Source: Chlamydiia bacterium (GTDB lineage Bacteria; Chlamydiota; Chlamydiia; Chlamydiales; JAAZZY01). From it: DNA of 14,704 bases. Below, one piece after another: positions 6,842 through 14,307 of the stretch. Every line of letters begins with the position of its first letter. The stretch's first letter is position 1. The stretch lies in contig JAAZZY010000038.1 in NCBI GenBank assembly GCA_014239035.1, positions 1-14,704 on the forward strand, read 5' to 3'. Under the pieces are notes generated by a model that was not told the DNA's origin, did not search any database, and worked only from the letters and a program-made list of their open reading frames with translations. A program made the position numbers and the translations under genes.

Positions 6842-6924
6842 GGTTAAAATTTGGGGTAAGGCTTGCCCGCTTTTCAAATAATCTCTATATGTGAAATATA
6901 AGCACAGGGAAGGATTTTTTTAAG

Positions 6925-8316
6925 ATGCAGAAATTTGATGTGATTGTCATTGGTGGTGGCCCCGGAGGTTATGTAGCAGCTATTAAGGCTGCCCAACTCG
7001 GCTGCACCGTTGCTCTAGTAGAATCTTATGAAATGGGAGGGACATGCTTAAACCGCGGATGTATCCCTTCTAAAACACTCCTTGCTAATGCCCAGCTTGC
7101 TCATAAAATCCGTCATGCGGATGAATTTGGAATAGAGGTATCAAAACCGAAGATTCATTTTGATAAGATGGTAGATCGTAAAAATTCTGTGGTGAGCAGA
7201 ATCCGCTCTAGCCTAACTAAACTTGTTGAAGCCAATAAAATTAAGATCTTTCGTGGTTTTGGAAAGTTCACAGATCCTAGAACAGTTAAAGTGATGGGAG
7301 ATGATAACGAGATCCTACAAGGGAAAAAGATTATCATAGCAACAGGATCCGAACCTAAAAACATCCCAGCATTTCCATTTGATCACAAACATATCTTGTC
7401 ATCCACATCGATCTTGCAACTTAAAAAGCTTCCTAAAAGTCTCGCCATTATTGGTGGTGGATACATCGGCTGTGAATTTGCATCTTGCTTTGCAGATTAT
7501 GGCGTGGAAATTCATATCTTAGAAGCCATGAATTCTATAATACCTACTCAAGGCCCCGAACTCTCATCAGAGTTAACTAAGATTTTTGAGAAAAAAGGCA
7601 TCCAAATTCACACTCAAGTGATGGTTGAAGGAATTGATAAAACGAGTAAGGGCGTTACAGTAAAACTAAAAGATGCTCCTCCTGTGCACACTGAAATGGC
7701 ATTGGTGTCTGTTGGACGTAGTTTAAATACAGATAAAATTGGTTTAGAAGCTGCAGGTATTGTTACAGATCGCGGTGTGATTGAAACTAATGATCGCATG
7801 GAGACAAATGTTCCTGGCATCTACGCTATTGGCGATATCACTGGCAAATGGATGCTCGCACACGTTGCCTCTCATCAAGGCTTAGTTGCAGCAAGTAATG
7901 CTGCTAATATTTCTGCTCGCATGCACTACAATGCTGTTCCGGCTGTTGTTTTCACCAATCCAGAAATTGCAACAGTTGGCCTCCTTCCACAGGAAGCTGC
8001 AGAGAAGAAAATCGACTATAAAATAGGTAGGTACCCTTTTATGGCCCTTGGAAAATCCCAAGCGACTAATGAAACAGAAGGTTTTGTGCAAATTGTAGCC
8101 GATAAAAAAACGAATCAGATCCTCGGAGGCCAAGTTATTGGTCATGAAGCAGGGGCACTCATTGCAGAGATTACTCTAGCAGTGCGCTGTGAGCTCACCC
8201 TAGATGATCTAGCTGATACTATTCATGCGCACCCAACGATTGCTGAGGCGTGGCTAGAAGCTGCCCTTGTTGCCAATGACACTCCTATTCACTTTCCCCC
8301 TAAAAGGAGGAAATAA
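6925..8316 (+). CDS. lpdA: Dihydrolipoyl dehydrogenase, E3 subunit (463 aa)
   Basis: FAD flavoenzyme that reoxidises dihydrolipoamide with NAD+ in 2-oxo acid dehydrogenase complexes (pyruvate, 2-oxoglutarate) and, where present, the glycine cleavage system. The FAD-binding motif GGGPGG is at 10-15. The redox-active disulfide is Cys41/Cys46 in GGTCLNRGCIPSK. The NAD-binding GGGYIG lies at 177-182, and the second FAD motif is around GIYAIGDITG. The C-terminal interface has the catalytic pair His436/Glu441 in HAHPTIAEA. Length is normal for the family and all key residues are present. The start is supported by GGGAAGG at 6907-6913, and the FAD motif begins ten residues in. Its stop overlaps the lipA start (TAATG), so the two are translationally linked. 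In Chlamydia lpdA also precedes lipA. Confidence 0.97.
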   Translation: MQKFDVIVIGGGPGGYVAAIKAAQLGCTVALVESYEMGGTCLNRGCIPSKTLLANAQLAHKIRHADEFGIEVSKPKIHFDKMVDRKNSVVSRIRSSLTKLVEANKIKIFRGFGKFTDPRTVKVMGDDNEILQGKKIIIATGSEPKNIPAFPFDHKHILSSTSILQLKKLPKSLAIIGGGYIGCEFASCFADYGVEIHILEAMNSIIPTQGPELSSELTKIFEKKGIQIHTQVMVEGIDKTSKGVTVKLKDAPPVHTEMALVSVGRSLNTDKIGLEAAGIVTDRGVIETNDRMETNVPGIYAIGDITGKWMLAHVASHQGLVAASNAANISARMHYNAVPAVVFTNPEIATVGLLPQEAAEKKIDYKIGRYPFMALGKSQATNETEGFVQIVADKKTNQILGGQVIGHEAGALIAEITLAVRCELTLDDLADTIHAHPTIAEAWLEAALVANDTPIHFPPKRRK

Positions 8317-9275
8317 TGGAACCTCAAGATCTATTTGATACACGCCCTAAAGTGAAAAAAAATCCCCTGCCAGCTAATCCTGAATCTCAAAAAGATGATA
8401 GCGTGGTCGGTAGCGGACGTTTTCCTTCATGGCTCCATAGAAAACTCCCTAAGGGTGATCTTTTATGGAAAACCAATCAGATCTTAGAGCAAGATCATTT
8501 GCCAACTGTTTGTGAAGAAGCCAAATGCCCCAATCTACTCGAATGCTTCTCTAAGAAAACAGCGACCTTTTTAACATTGGGAAGTCAGTGCACTAGAAAC
8601 TGCGGTTTTTGCGACATTGATTTTTCTAAAAATCCTGCTCCACTAGATCCAAAAGAGCCCCAACAAGTTGCCCAGGCTTCAAAAAAGCTCGGGCTTAAAC
8701 ATATTGTATTAACAATGGTTGCTCGAGATGATCTATCAGATGGAGGGGCAAATCAACTCTCTAAAATCATTGGAGAGATCAGAAAAGAAGTGCCAAATGG
8801 AACGGTTGAAGTGCTAACTTCTGATTTTGAAGAAAACTATGCTGCTATTGATAAAGTCATTTCATCAGATATTAAAATTTTTAACTACAACCTAGAAACA
8901 GTAAAAGAGCTAACCCCGCGGGTTAGACATAAAGCAACCTATGAGCGCACATTAAACATTCTAAAATACGTTAAGAAAAAAGCCCCACACCTTACCATTA
9001 AATCTGGTATTATGGTGGGTCTTGGAGAAACTAAAGAGCAAGTATTTGCTTCGCTAGATGATCTTCAAAAAGCTGGCTGTGATGTCGTAACTATTGGGCA
9101 ATATTTACAGCCCAACAAAAAGAAATTGCGAGTTAAAGCCTTTATCACACCTGCTGAGTTTGAAGAATATGCCCAATATGGGCGCAGCATCGGCATAAAA
9201 TTTGTTTATAGCGGACCTTTTGTCCGCTCTAGCTATAACGCGGACCTAGTCCAAAGGAAATTCGAGGAGAAATAA
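8316..9275 (+). CDS. lipA: Lipoyl synthase, radical SAM (319 aa)
   Basis: Inserts two sulfurs into the octanoyl group on lipoyl domains, making the cofactor used with LpdA. The auxiliary cluster that donates sulfur is bound by Cys66, Cys71 and Cys77 (CX4CX5C), and the radical-SAM cluster by Cys92, Cys96 and Cys99 (CTRNCGFC). The conserved C-terminal RSSYNA (304-309) supplies the serine ligand of the auxiliary cluster. Every catalytic feature is intact. The family core begins near GRFPSWLHRKLPKG (34-47), so about 33 polar residues form an N-terminal extension. The start is still favoured because AGGAGG (8305-8310) sits five bases upstream and the ATG overlaps the lpdA stop by one base. The downstream HEAT-like gene begins three bases after its stop. 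Confidence 0.97.
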   Translation: MEPQDLFDTRPKVKKNPLPANPESQKDDSVVGSGRFPSWLHRKLPKGDLLWKTNQILEQDHLPTVCEEAKCPNLLECFSKKTATFLTLGSQCTRNCGFCDIDFSKNPAPLDPKEPQQVAQASKKLGLKHIVLTMVARDDLSDGGANQLSKIIGEIRKEVPNGTVEVLTSDFEENYAAIDKVISSDIKIFNYNLETVKELTPRVRHKATYERTLNILKYVKKKAPHLTIKSGIMVGLGETKEQVFASLDDLQKAGCDVVTIGQYLQPNKKKLRVKAFITPAEFEEYAQYGRSIGIKFVYSGPFVRSSYNADLVQRKFEEK

Positions 9276-9278
9276 GAT

Positions 9279-10259
9279 ATGTCATCTTTTAAAGAATTAA
9301 TAAAGCAAATCAGCGACGAAGAGCCAATAGACATGCCTGCAGGTCATGAAGAATATTACTATGACGCAGATCTGCTTCCGATGTCTGATGACATCGCCAA
9401 TTTAATCCTTATGCACCGCAATGCACATTTTGGTGGAAAGTTTGCTTTTATGTTAAACTACTATGAAAATGAAGGCCCTGGCTGCTCTTCAGATTTTGAC
9501 CATCTCACTATTAACAAGCTTGCAATCATCCAAGAAAAAATGGGGCAAGATTTGGCGCTATGTCGCCTCTCTGCAACAGAGCATGAACAAGTAAAAAATG
9601 TACTACAGATCTATCAAGGCCTTAGAAAATTACATTCTATTTCACAAGACTCAACCTCTATTCCTAGCTTGCTCGCAGATTTAATTTTAACTGAAGAGCA
9701 TAACCCTCAAAAAGAGATAGACCTGCTTGCTCAAAATAAAAAAGCTGCCCACTATCTCATAGATATTTTAAAGTCAGAAGAATTTTTAGATCCCCTTTTT
9801 CCAGGATATGGAAAAACTCCAACTCATGTTGCTAAATGCTTAGGCCAGATGCAGTCTGAGAAAGCAATTATCCCTCTTTTTGAAAGTATGAAAGCTGAGC
9901 ATTTTCTACATGAAGAAGCAGCTATTTTAGCCTTAAAAAATATAGGAGCCCCTGCTTTTGATTTCCTAATGAATGTTCTCAAAAAGCAGCCTTTTACACG
10001 CGATAATGAAAAAGCTGCTATTTGCTTAACAAGCTTTGATGAAAATGAGACTTTTGCTCTAACTTCTCTTGAAATACTTCAAAACTTTCAAGTGCTGAAT
10101 CTGCCTAATTTAGTGGTGCACTTGATTTTGGCTTGTCTTGGACTCAAAGAAGAAAAAGATATAGAAGTGTTTTTAGAGCTGGAAAAGCAGATGCCCAATG
10201 CATACGCACCAGACTTTCAATATGTTTCATCAAAATTAAAAAAGAAGTGCTCTAACTAG
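9279..10259 (+). CDS. HEAT-like repeat protein, function unknown (326 aa)
   Basis: Third gene of the lpdA-lipA operon, three bases after lipA, with its AGGAG (9265-9269) inside the lipA end. The N-terminal third (1-120) is acidic, with no family I recognise; a conserved-looking patch is MHRNAHFGGKFAFMLNYY. From about 150 to the end the sequence falls into alpha-alpha units of the HEAT type, for example AHYLIDILKSEEF, VAKCLGQMQSEKAIIPLFESM, AAILALKNIGAPAFDFLMNVL and VVHLILACLGLKEEKDIEVFLEL. The pattern of ALxxIG followed by a next helix supports this. Such solenoids usually bind other proteins. No signal peptide or membrane segment is seen, so it is probably cytoplasmic. Its TAG stop lies inside an eight-base overlap with the convergent transporter gene. 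Operon position suggests a link to lipoylation or oxo-acid dehydrogenases, but that is weak inference. Confidence 0.82.
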   Translation: MSSFKELIKQISDEEPIDMPAGHEEYYYDADLLPMSDDIANLILMHRNAHFGGKFAFMLNYYENEGPGCSSDFDHLTINKLAIIQEKMGQDLALCRLSATEHEQVKNVLQIYQGLRKLHSISQDSTSIPSLLADLILTEEHNPQKEIDLLAQNKKAAHYLIDILKSEEFLDPLFPGYGKTPTHVAKCLGQMQSEKAIIPLFESMKAEHFLHEEAAILALKNIGAPAFDFLMNVLKKQPFTRDNEKAAICLTSFDENETFALTSLEILQNFQVLNLPNLVVHLILACLGLKEEKDIEVFLELEKQMPNAYAPDFQYVSSKLKKKCSN

Positions 10260-11178
10260 TGCTCTTTTCGCTCATTCTAACTGCAAAACCTTTTGATTTG
10301 ATCTCTTCTTGGTGAAACAAGACAAGTCCAATAGACAAAATACTAAGTCCTGCCCAAAGTGGCCAAGGTACGATTTCGCCTAAGAACATCCATCCGAATA
10401 GAGCTGCAAAGAATGGTGTAGATAGCCCTGCAAAGGACATAAAGGTTGCTGAGTAGCGTTTAAGTAAAAAGCCATACAAGTTGTAGGCAAGTAAGTTTGA
10501 GACAATCAGTAGAGCTATTCCAGATTTAATGAAGCCGCTCCAGTCAACAACAGGGACAGGATTCCACACTTCAACAAAATACGAGTGACCAAGGGTGACG
10601 ATTCCGCCTATGAGCATACCCAGGCCATTGGCAACAAATAAATTGATAGTCTGATGGGCAACAGTTTTTCTTAAGTAGATCCAGCCAAGTGCCGAAGTAA
10701 CGATGGCAATCATCATGACGACCTCTGGCCAGGAGAAAATAAAAATTCCGCCAACTTGTGACATTGTTGCACCAGAGAGCATGATAGGCAAAATTCCAAT
10801 CATTCCAATGCCAAGGCCCCACCACTTCTTTTTAGTCATGGTTTCTTTTAAGATTAGATAAGAGAAAAAGGCACTGACAAATGGAATAGCGCTATATAAA
10901 AAACAGGTCTTAGCAGAGGTTAAAAATTGCAGAGACCAAAATTCACAGACATTTGTGAGATAAATACCTAAAAGAGCAAAGAGAGCTACGCTGAGCATAC
11001 TTTGCATATTCATTTTAAAAGCTTTTCTATCTTTAATTAATTGGAAGGTAACCATGACAAGTCCAGCAAGTGCCATACGGGTTCCCACAATAAAAAATGG
11101 AGAAGCGCTAGAAAGAGCTACTTTACCAATAGTAAATACACTGGCAAATAGAGCATATAAGACAAATACTAGGTACAT
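10252..11178 (-). CDS. DMT-superfamily (EamA-type) transporter, ten membrane helices (308 aa)
   Basis: Inner-membrane metabolite carrier or exporter. Ten hydrophobic segments can be counted: about 2-21, 27-47, 60-78, 82-106, 114-134, 143-166, 175-198, 210-232, 237-258 and 262-285. They are arranged as two EamA halves of five. The first half ends with the typical KKWWGLGIGMIGILPIM block and the second with the equivalent LWAGLSILSIGLVLF. The short basic C-terminus is cytoplasmic. GAAGG lies six bases before the ATG, and TM1 starts immediately. In obligate intracellular bacteria, DMT carriers import host metabolites. An S-adenosylmethionine carrier of this superfamily is described in Chlamydia, and this could be a relative, but substrate cannot be read from sequence. 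The gene lies between the lipoate operon and the secretion operon, and its stop overlaps that of the HEAT-like gene. Confidence 0.9.
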   Translation of the reverse strand: MYLVFVLYALFASVFTIGKVALSSASPFFIVGTRMALAGLVMVTFQLIKDRKAFKMNMQSMLSVALFALLGIYLTNVCEFWSLQFLTSAKTCFLYSAIPFVSAFFSYLILKETMTKKKWWGLGIGMIGILPIMLSGATMSQVGGIFIFSWPEVVMMIAIVTSALGWIYLRKTVAHQTINLFVANGLGMLIGGIVTLGHSYFVEVWNPVPVVDWSGFIKSGIALLIVSNLLAYNLYGFLLKRYSATFMSFAGLSTPFFAALFGWMFLGEIVPWPLWAGLSILSIGLVLFHQEEIKSKGFAVRMSEKSTS

Positions 11179-11254
11179 GGGAAGCCTTCAATTACAAAAT
11201 AAAACTATAAGTATAGTATTACAAATAGTGATTAAAAGCATTAATTAAAATAAT

Positions 11255-11641
11255 TCATTTACTGTATGTAGGAAAGAAAAAGCTATTGAAACAATCTAGA
11301 GAAAGGCTAGAGACCCTTTCAATGATATATTCTAAAAGGTCTATAGTTTTTAAAAATACAAAGGTTGTAAGCTTTGCAACGCCGCCAAGAGCAGCACCCA
11401 CAAGAGTATATCGAGATATGATTAAATTTCGATCGTGAACATTGATCTTATTTCCTTCCCAAGCAATAGCTCCAACGACACTACCAATCTGCCCAGTTAC
11501 TGAAACTTTGAGTACAGCTGTAGCAACAATTTCACCTATTCCATAGACAGTTGCTCCACCAAAAAAACCGCCTGCAGCTCCATATATGCAGCCTGCTCCT
11601 GCTTCTCTTAGAGCCGCGCCAATAAATGTTTGATTGCTCAT
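11255..11641 (-). CDS. Small glycine-rich hydrophobic protein (128 aa)
   Basis: Function unknown. Glycines at 17, 21, 25 and 29, with more at 15, 24, 28, 34 and 36, make a short glycine zipper. This is followed by hydrophobic stretches (about 35-60, and 78-100 containing LVGAALGGVAKL). The composition resembles the two larger glycine-ladder proteins at 309-1851, but I cannot show homology. The C-terminus ends with SLSLDCFNSFFFPTYSK. There is no clear Shine-Dalgarno; AGTAGCAAAG precedes the ATG. It is divergent from sctJ and 76 bases upstream of the transporter on the same strand. Because it borders the secretion operon, a secreted membrane-inserting protein is worth considering, but an unrelated small membrane protein is equally possible. 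Confidence 0.65.
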   Translation of the reverse strand: MSNQTFIGAALREAGAGCIYGAAGGFFGGATVYGIGEIVATAVLKVSVTGQIGSVVGAIAWEGNKINVHDRNLIISRYTLVGAALGGVAKLTTFVFLKTIDLLEYIIERVSSLSLDCFNSFFFPTYSK

Positions 11642-11814
11642 CTTTGCTACTTATATTTATTAGAATTACAAAAGATAATAATAAAAATTTTAAATAAATT
11701 GAAAGGGTATTTAAATTGTGTAGTCTAGTTTTAAAAGTTTTAAAAAAAAACATACCACCTAATTGTCATAATACATATATAGGGAAAATAGGTAATTTTT
11801 TTGAGAGAGTTTTA

Positions 11815-12783
11815 ATGTTATATTCCAAGGTGAAAAAAATAGGTCTTTTTTTATCTTTAGCCTTAATGCTTGTAACTTTTACAAGCTGTGGAAAACAACA
11901 AACGATTTTAACGAATGTTGATGAAAGAGACGCAAACCAAATCCTTGTACTTCTAGAGAGCAAAGGCATTATGGCACAAAAGATGATGGTTAAAACATCG
12001 GGTGCTGGAACACAGTCCGCTGACAATTTATGGGATATTCTAGTAGACAGTTCAAGAGCAACAGAGGCTCTTGCTATTTTAAATCGTATAGGTTTGCCGC
12101 GTAGCCCTGGAATCACCATGTTAGACATCTTTCCTGGCCAAGGGATGATGAAGACAGATACTGAAGAAGAAATTAGATACAATGCGGGCTTAAATGAGCA
12201 ACTAGCAACGACCCTAAGAAAAATTGATGGTGTGTTAGACGCTGAGGTCCAAATTTCTTTTCCAAAAGAAGATACCTTTAATCCAGAAGCTCAAAAAGAA
12301 TTACCCAAAGCTTCAGTGTTTGTCAAACATGATGGTATTTTAGATAATCCTAACAACTTGCTTTTTCAAAAAATAAGACGCTATATTTCTGGAAGTATTG
12401 TAGATCTTAGATATGAAGACGTAACTGTTGTGACAGACCGCGCCCGCTTTACAGACATCAATCTGCGCTCTTTAGAGCCAAAATCAAAAGCTACACCTTG
12501 GGGCAACCAGGACTTTGTGAAAATTTGGTCTATTGTTGTTTCACAGGACTCATCGGGCTCTTTTAGAACTATTTTGTTCCTGCTGTGCTTTTTCTTGCTG
12601 CTCGTTATTTTAGCCCTAGCGTGGGTCGCATGGAAAATGCAGAACGCATTAAAGCGATATAAAAGTGTAAAATCCTTCTTCTCGCTTAAACCAATGGAAG
12701 TGGGAGAGAAAGAAGAGGAAAAAGTTGAGCCAGATGAAGAGCCACCTTTTGAGTCTGAATCCAACCCAGATGAGAATCTTTAA
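11815..12783 (+). CDS. sctJ: Type III secretion inner-membrane ring lipoprotein SctJ (322 aa)
   Basis: Forms the inner-membrane ring of the type III injectisome (YscJ/PrgK/CdsJ family; FliF-like). A lipoprotein signal occupies residues 1-25, ending in FTSC with Cys25 as the lipidation site. The first ring-building domain starts at ILTNVDERDANQILVLLESKGI. The linker contains SPGITMLDIFPGQGMMKTDTEEE, and the second ring domain runs through DGVLDAEVQISFPKED to IRRYISGSIVDLRYEDVTVV. A transmembrane helix lies at about 252-274, and the cytoplasmic tail is very acidic. An in-frame ATG exists at 11716, but I prefer 11815. That start gives a proper lipoprotein signal directly at the N-terminus, and GAGAGAG (11803-11809) lies just upstream. 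No convincing promoter was found; TTGAAA-16-TAGTCT (11699-11726) is a weak candidate. First gene of the secretion operon. Confidence 0.94.
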   Translation: MLYSKVKKIGLFLSLALMLVTFTSCGKQQTILTNVDERDANQILVLLESKGIMAQKMMVKTSGAGTQSADNLWDILVDSSRATEALAILNRIGLPRSPGITMLDIFPGQGMMKTDTEEEIRYNAGLNEQLATTLRKIDGVLDAEVQISFPKEDTFNPEAQKELPKASVFVKHDGILDNPNNLLFQKIRRYISGSIVDLRYEDVTVVTDRARFTDINLRSLEPKSKATPWGNQDFVKIWSIVVSQDSSGSFRTILFLLCFFLLLVILALAWVAWKMQNALKRYKSVKSFFSLKPMEVGEKEEEKVEPDEEPPFESESNPDENL

Positions 12784-12811
12784 AACACTCTAAGATGGTT
12801 AGGAGATTGCC

Positions 12812-13681
12812 ATGCAAGAAGGAAGTCGTGAAACCCTTCAAAAACTTATATTCCATGCTCATCCAAATGACTTTGAATCTTACTTAAAGTATTTTGATGA
12901 AAAAGAACGTATCAACCTCACCTCTATTCCAAAAATAGACTCTCCTATTGCTTTGCACTTAGACTCTCCAAGTGAAATTCTTCATAGCTTTCACTATTCC
13001 TGGTATTTGAAGTCTCTTGAACAATGCTCAAAAAGCCTGCAAAAAGAGATCCTTGTTATTTTCAGTGATGATCAAAGTAAAAAACTTCAGAAAAGACTAC
13101 AAATTAAAGCCTCTACTAAAAAGATGTCTCCTTTAATTCATAAGTTTTTCACACACAAACTTTTAGAAAATATTGGTTATGATCTTTTACCGCCAACATG
13201 CTTATTTTCTTATCCCGAATGCTTTTTTCTAACTAAAATTGATAAAAAGGAGCTTGTTTATATCCTGCACAAGTTGGGCGTTATTGATATTGCTAACATG
13301 GCAAAAAAAATTGTGGATAAGAAAACATTAAAAGAAATTTTTAAGTTTCTTGCTCCTGAGCAGAAAAAATCGTTTAAAGAAGCTCAAAAAAAATACAATG
13401 ACCCTCTTACATCATCTACAAAAGATGTCCATAAAAGCTTAGAGGATGACCGCAGCTTTAGTAATTTTTTGGAAAGAAGAGGGATTTTACGTCTAGCCAT
13501 TGCCCTGGCAAATGAAAATAGTTTTTTAGTCTGGTATATAGCGCACATACTAGATAAAGGACGTGGGAACGCATTTTTATCCGTTGTTCGTAGATGTGTT
13601 CCCAACCAACATACACCCTACTATACGAAGCAAGTCTTAGAGATTTGCAAATCTTTAAAAGAGAGTGAAAATCCGTCATGA
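12812..13681 (+). CDS. Type III secretion protein in the SctK position (CT560-like, 289 aa)
   Basis: It lies between sctJ and sctL, as does SctK in several systems, and as does the gene I recall as CT560 in Chlamydia. SctK proteins connect the cytoplasmic sorting platform (SctQ, SctL) to the inner ring. The protein is soluble, with no signal peptide or membrane helix. The N-terminal half includes an HSFHYSWYLKSL segment. A helical, FliG-like stretch (about 135-192: KKELVYILHKLGVIDIA, KKIVDKKTLKEIFKFLAPEQKK) follows, and then a C-terminal helical region. AGGAG (12801-12805) lies six bases before the ATG, 28 bases after the sctJ stop. Its stop overlaps the sctL start by four bases (ATGA). Direct similarity to canonical SctK cannot be judged by eye, so the name rests on position. 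Confidence 0.78.
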   Translation: MQEGSRETLQKLIFHAHPNDFESYLKYFDEKERINLTSIPKIDSPIALHLDSPSEILHSFHYSWYLKSLEQCSKSLQKEILVIFSDDQSKKLQKRLQIKASTKKMSPLIHKFFTHKLLENIGYDLLPPTCLFSYPECFFLTKIDKKELVYILHKLGVIDIANMAKKIVDKKTLKEIFKFLAPEQKKSFKEAQKKYNDPLTSSTKDVHKSLEDDRSFSNFLERRGILRLAIALANENSFLVWYIAHILDKGRGNAFLSVVRRCVPNQHTPYYTKQVLEICKSLKESENPS

Positions 13682-14307
13682 AAATACTAACTCTAATCTC
13701 GAAAAAAGAAGTACGGCTTGCGCCAGGAGCTAAGAGTGTTCCACAGGATGAATATGCCAGACTCATCGAGGCCAAAGAGCTCCTAGAAGAAATTAAAAAA
13801 GAAGGGATAGAACATCGCGCCTCTATTGCAAAAGAAGGTGAGAGGCTTTTTGAAGAATCTAAACAAAAAGGATTTAAAGAAGGGCAAAATATGTGGGCAG
13901 AGCAAATAAAGCTTCTTGAAGAGAAGAAAGAAATGGTTCGCTCACAAGTAGAGAAGGTCATAGCAAAAATAGCCCTCATTACCACAAAAAAAATTATCGA
14001 TAGAGAGCTTTCTCAAGACCCATCAACTGTTGTAGACATTATTGGGAAAAATCTAAAAGCGGTAGGTAGCCACAAGCACGTTAATATTTTTGTGAGTAAA
14101 AAAGATTTAGATAGCTTCCAAGAAAACAGACAACGCTTAAAAGATGTCTTTGAACAAGTGGAGAGCTTTGCTATTCAATCCAGAGAGGATATTAGCGATG
14201 GCGGCGCCATTATAGAGACAGAGGCTGGTATTATTGATGCTCGTATTGAAAGCTTATGGGCAACGATTGAAAATACTTTTGACGATTTATTAAAGAAGAA
14301 GAAATGA
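13678..14307 (+). CDS. sctL: Type III secretion ATPase stator SctL (209 aa)
   Basis: Peripheral stalk/stator of the injectisome (YscL/CdsL, FliH family, related to V-ATPase subunit E), binding the ATPase SctN and linking it to SctQ. It begins KILTLISKKEVRLAPGAKSVPQDEY, a family-like start. Charged coiled coil follows from about 24 to 100, with a short KGFKEGQNMWAEQ element of the EGxxxG kind. The C-terminal globular domain (about 105-209) contains SHKHVNIFVSKKDLD, SDGGAIIETEAGIIDARIESLW and a basic end. Length and layout are normal for the family. Overlaps at both ends (ATGA with the SctK-position gene, ATGA with sctR) point to coupled translation in one operon. Confidence 0.92.
   Translation: MKILTLISKKEVRLAPGAKSVPQDEYARLIEAKELLEEIKKEGIEHRASIAKEGERLFEESKQKGFKEGQNMWAEQIKLLEEKKEMVRSQVEKVIAKIALITTKKIIDRELSQDPSTVVDIIGKNLKAVGSHKHVNIFVSKKDLDSFQENRQRLKDVFEQVESFAIQSREDISDGGAIIETEAGIIDARIESLWATIENTFDDLLKKKK

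Noticed and set aside
11699..11726. TTGAAA-16-TAGTCT as the sctJ promoter
   Set aside because: The -10 matches only three of six positions in an AT-rich region, so it is mentioned with sctJ but not listed as a feature.
11716..11814. Longer reading frame for sctJ starting at ATG 11716
   Set aside because: It would put 33 extra residues in front of the lipoprotein signal, which needs to be N-terminal, and the internal ATG at 11815 has a better upstream purine-rich sequence.
11766..12182. Minus-strand open frame of 138 codons over the sctJ start
   Set aside because: It is antisense to the recognisable SctJ domain, with no promoter or ribosome site.
13458..13985. Minus-strand open frame of 175 codons across the SctK-position gene and sctL
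   Set aside because: Its Ser/Cys/Phe-rich translation is a shadow of Lys/Glu-rich coding sequence on the plus strand, and it crosses two well-supported genes.
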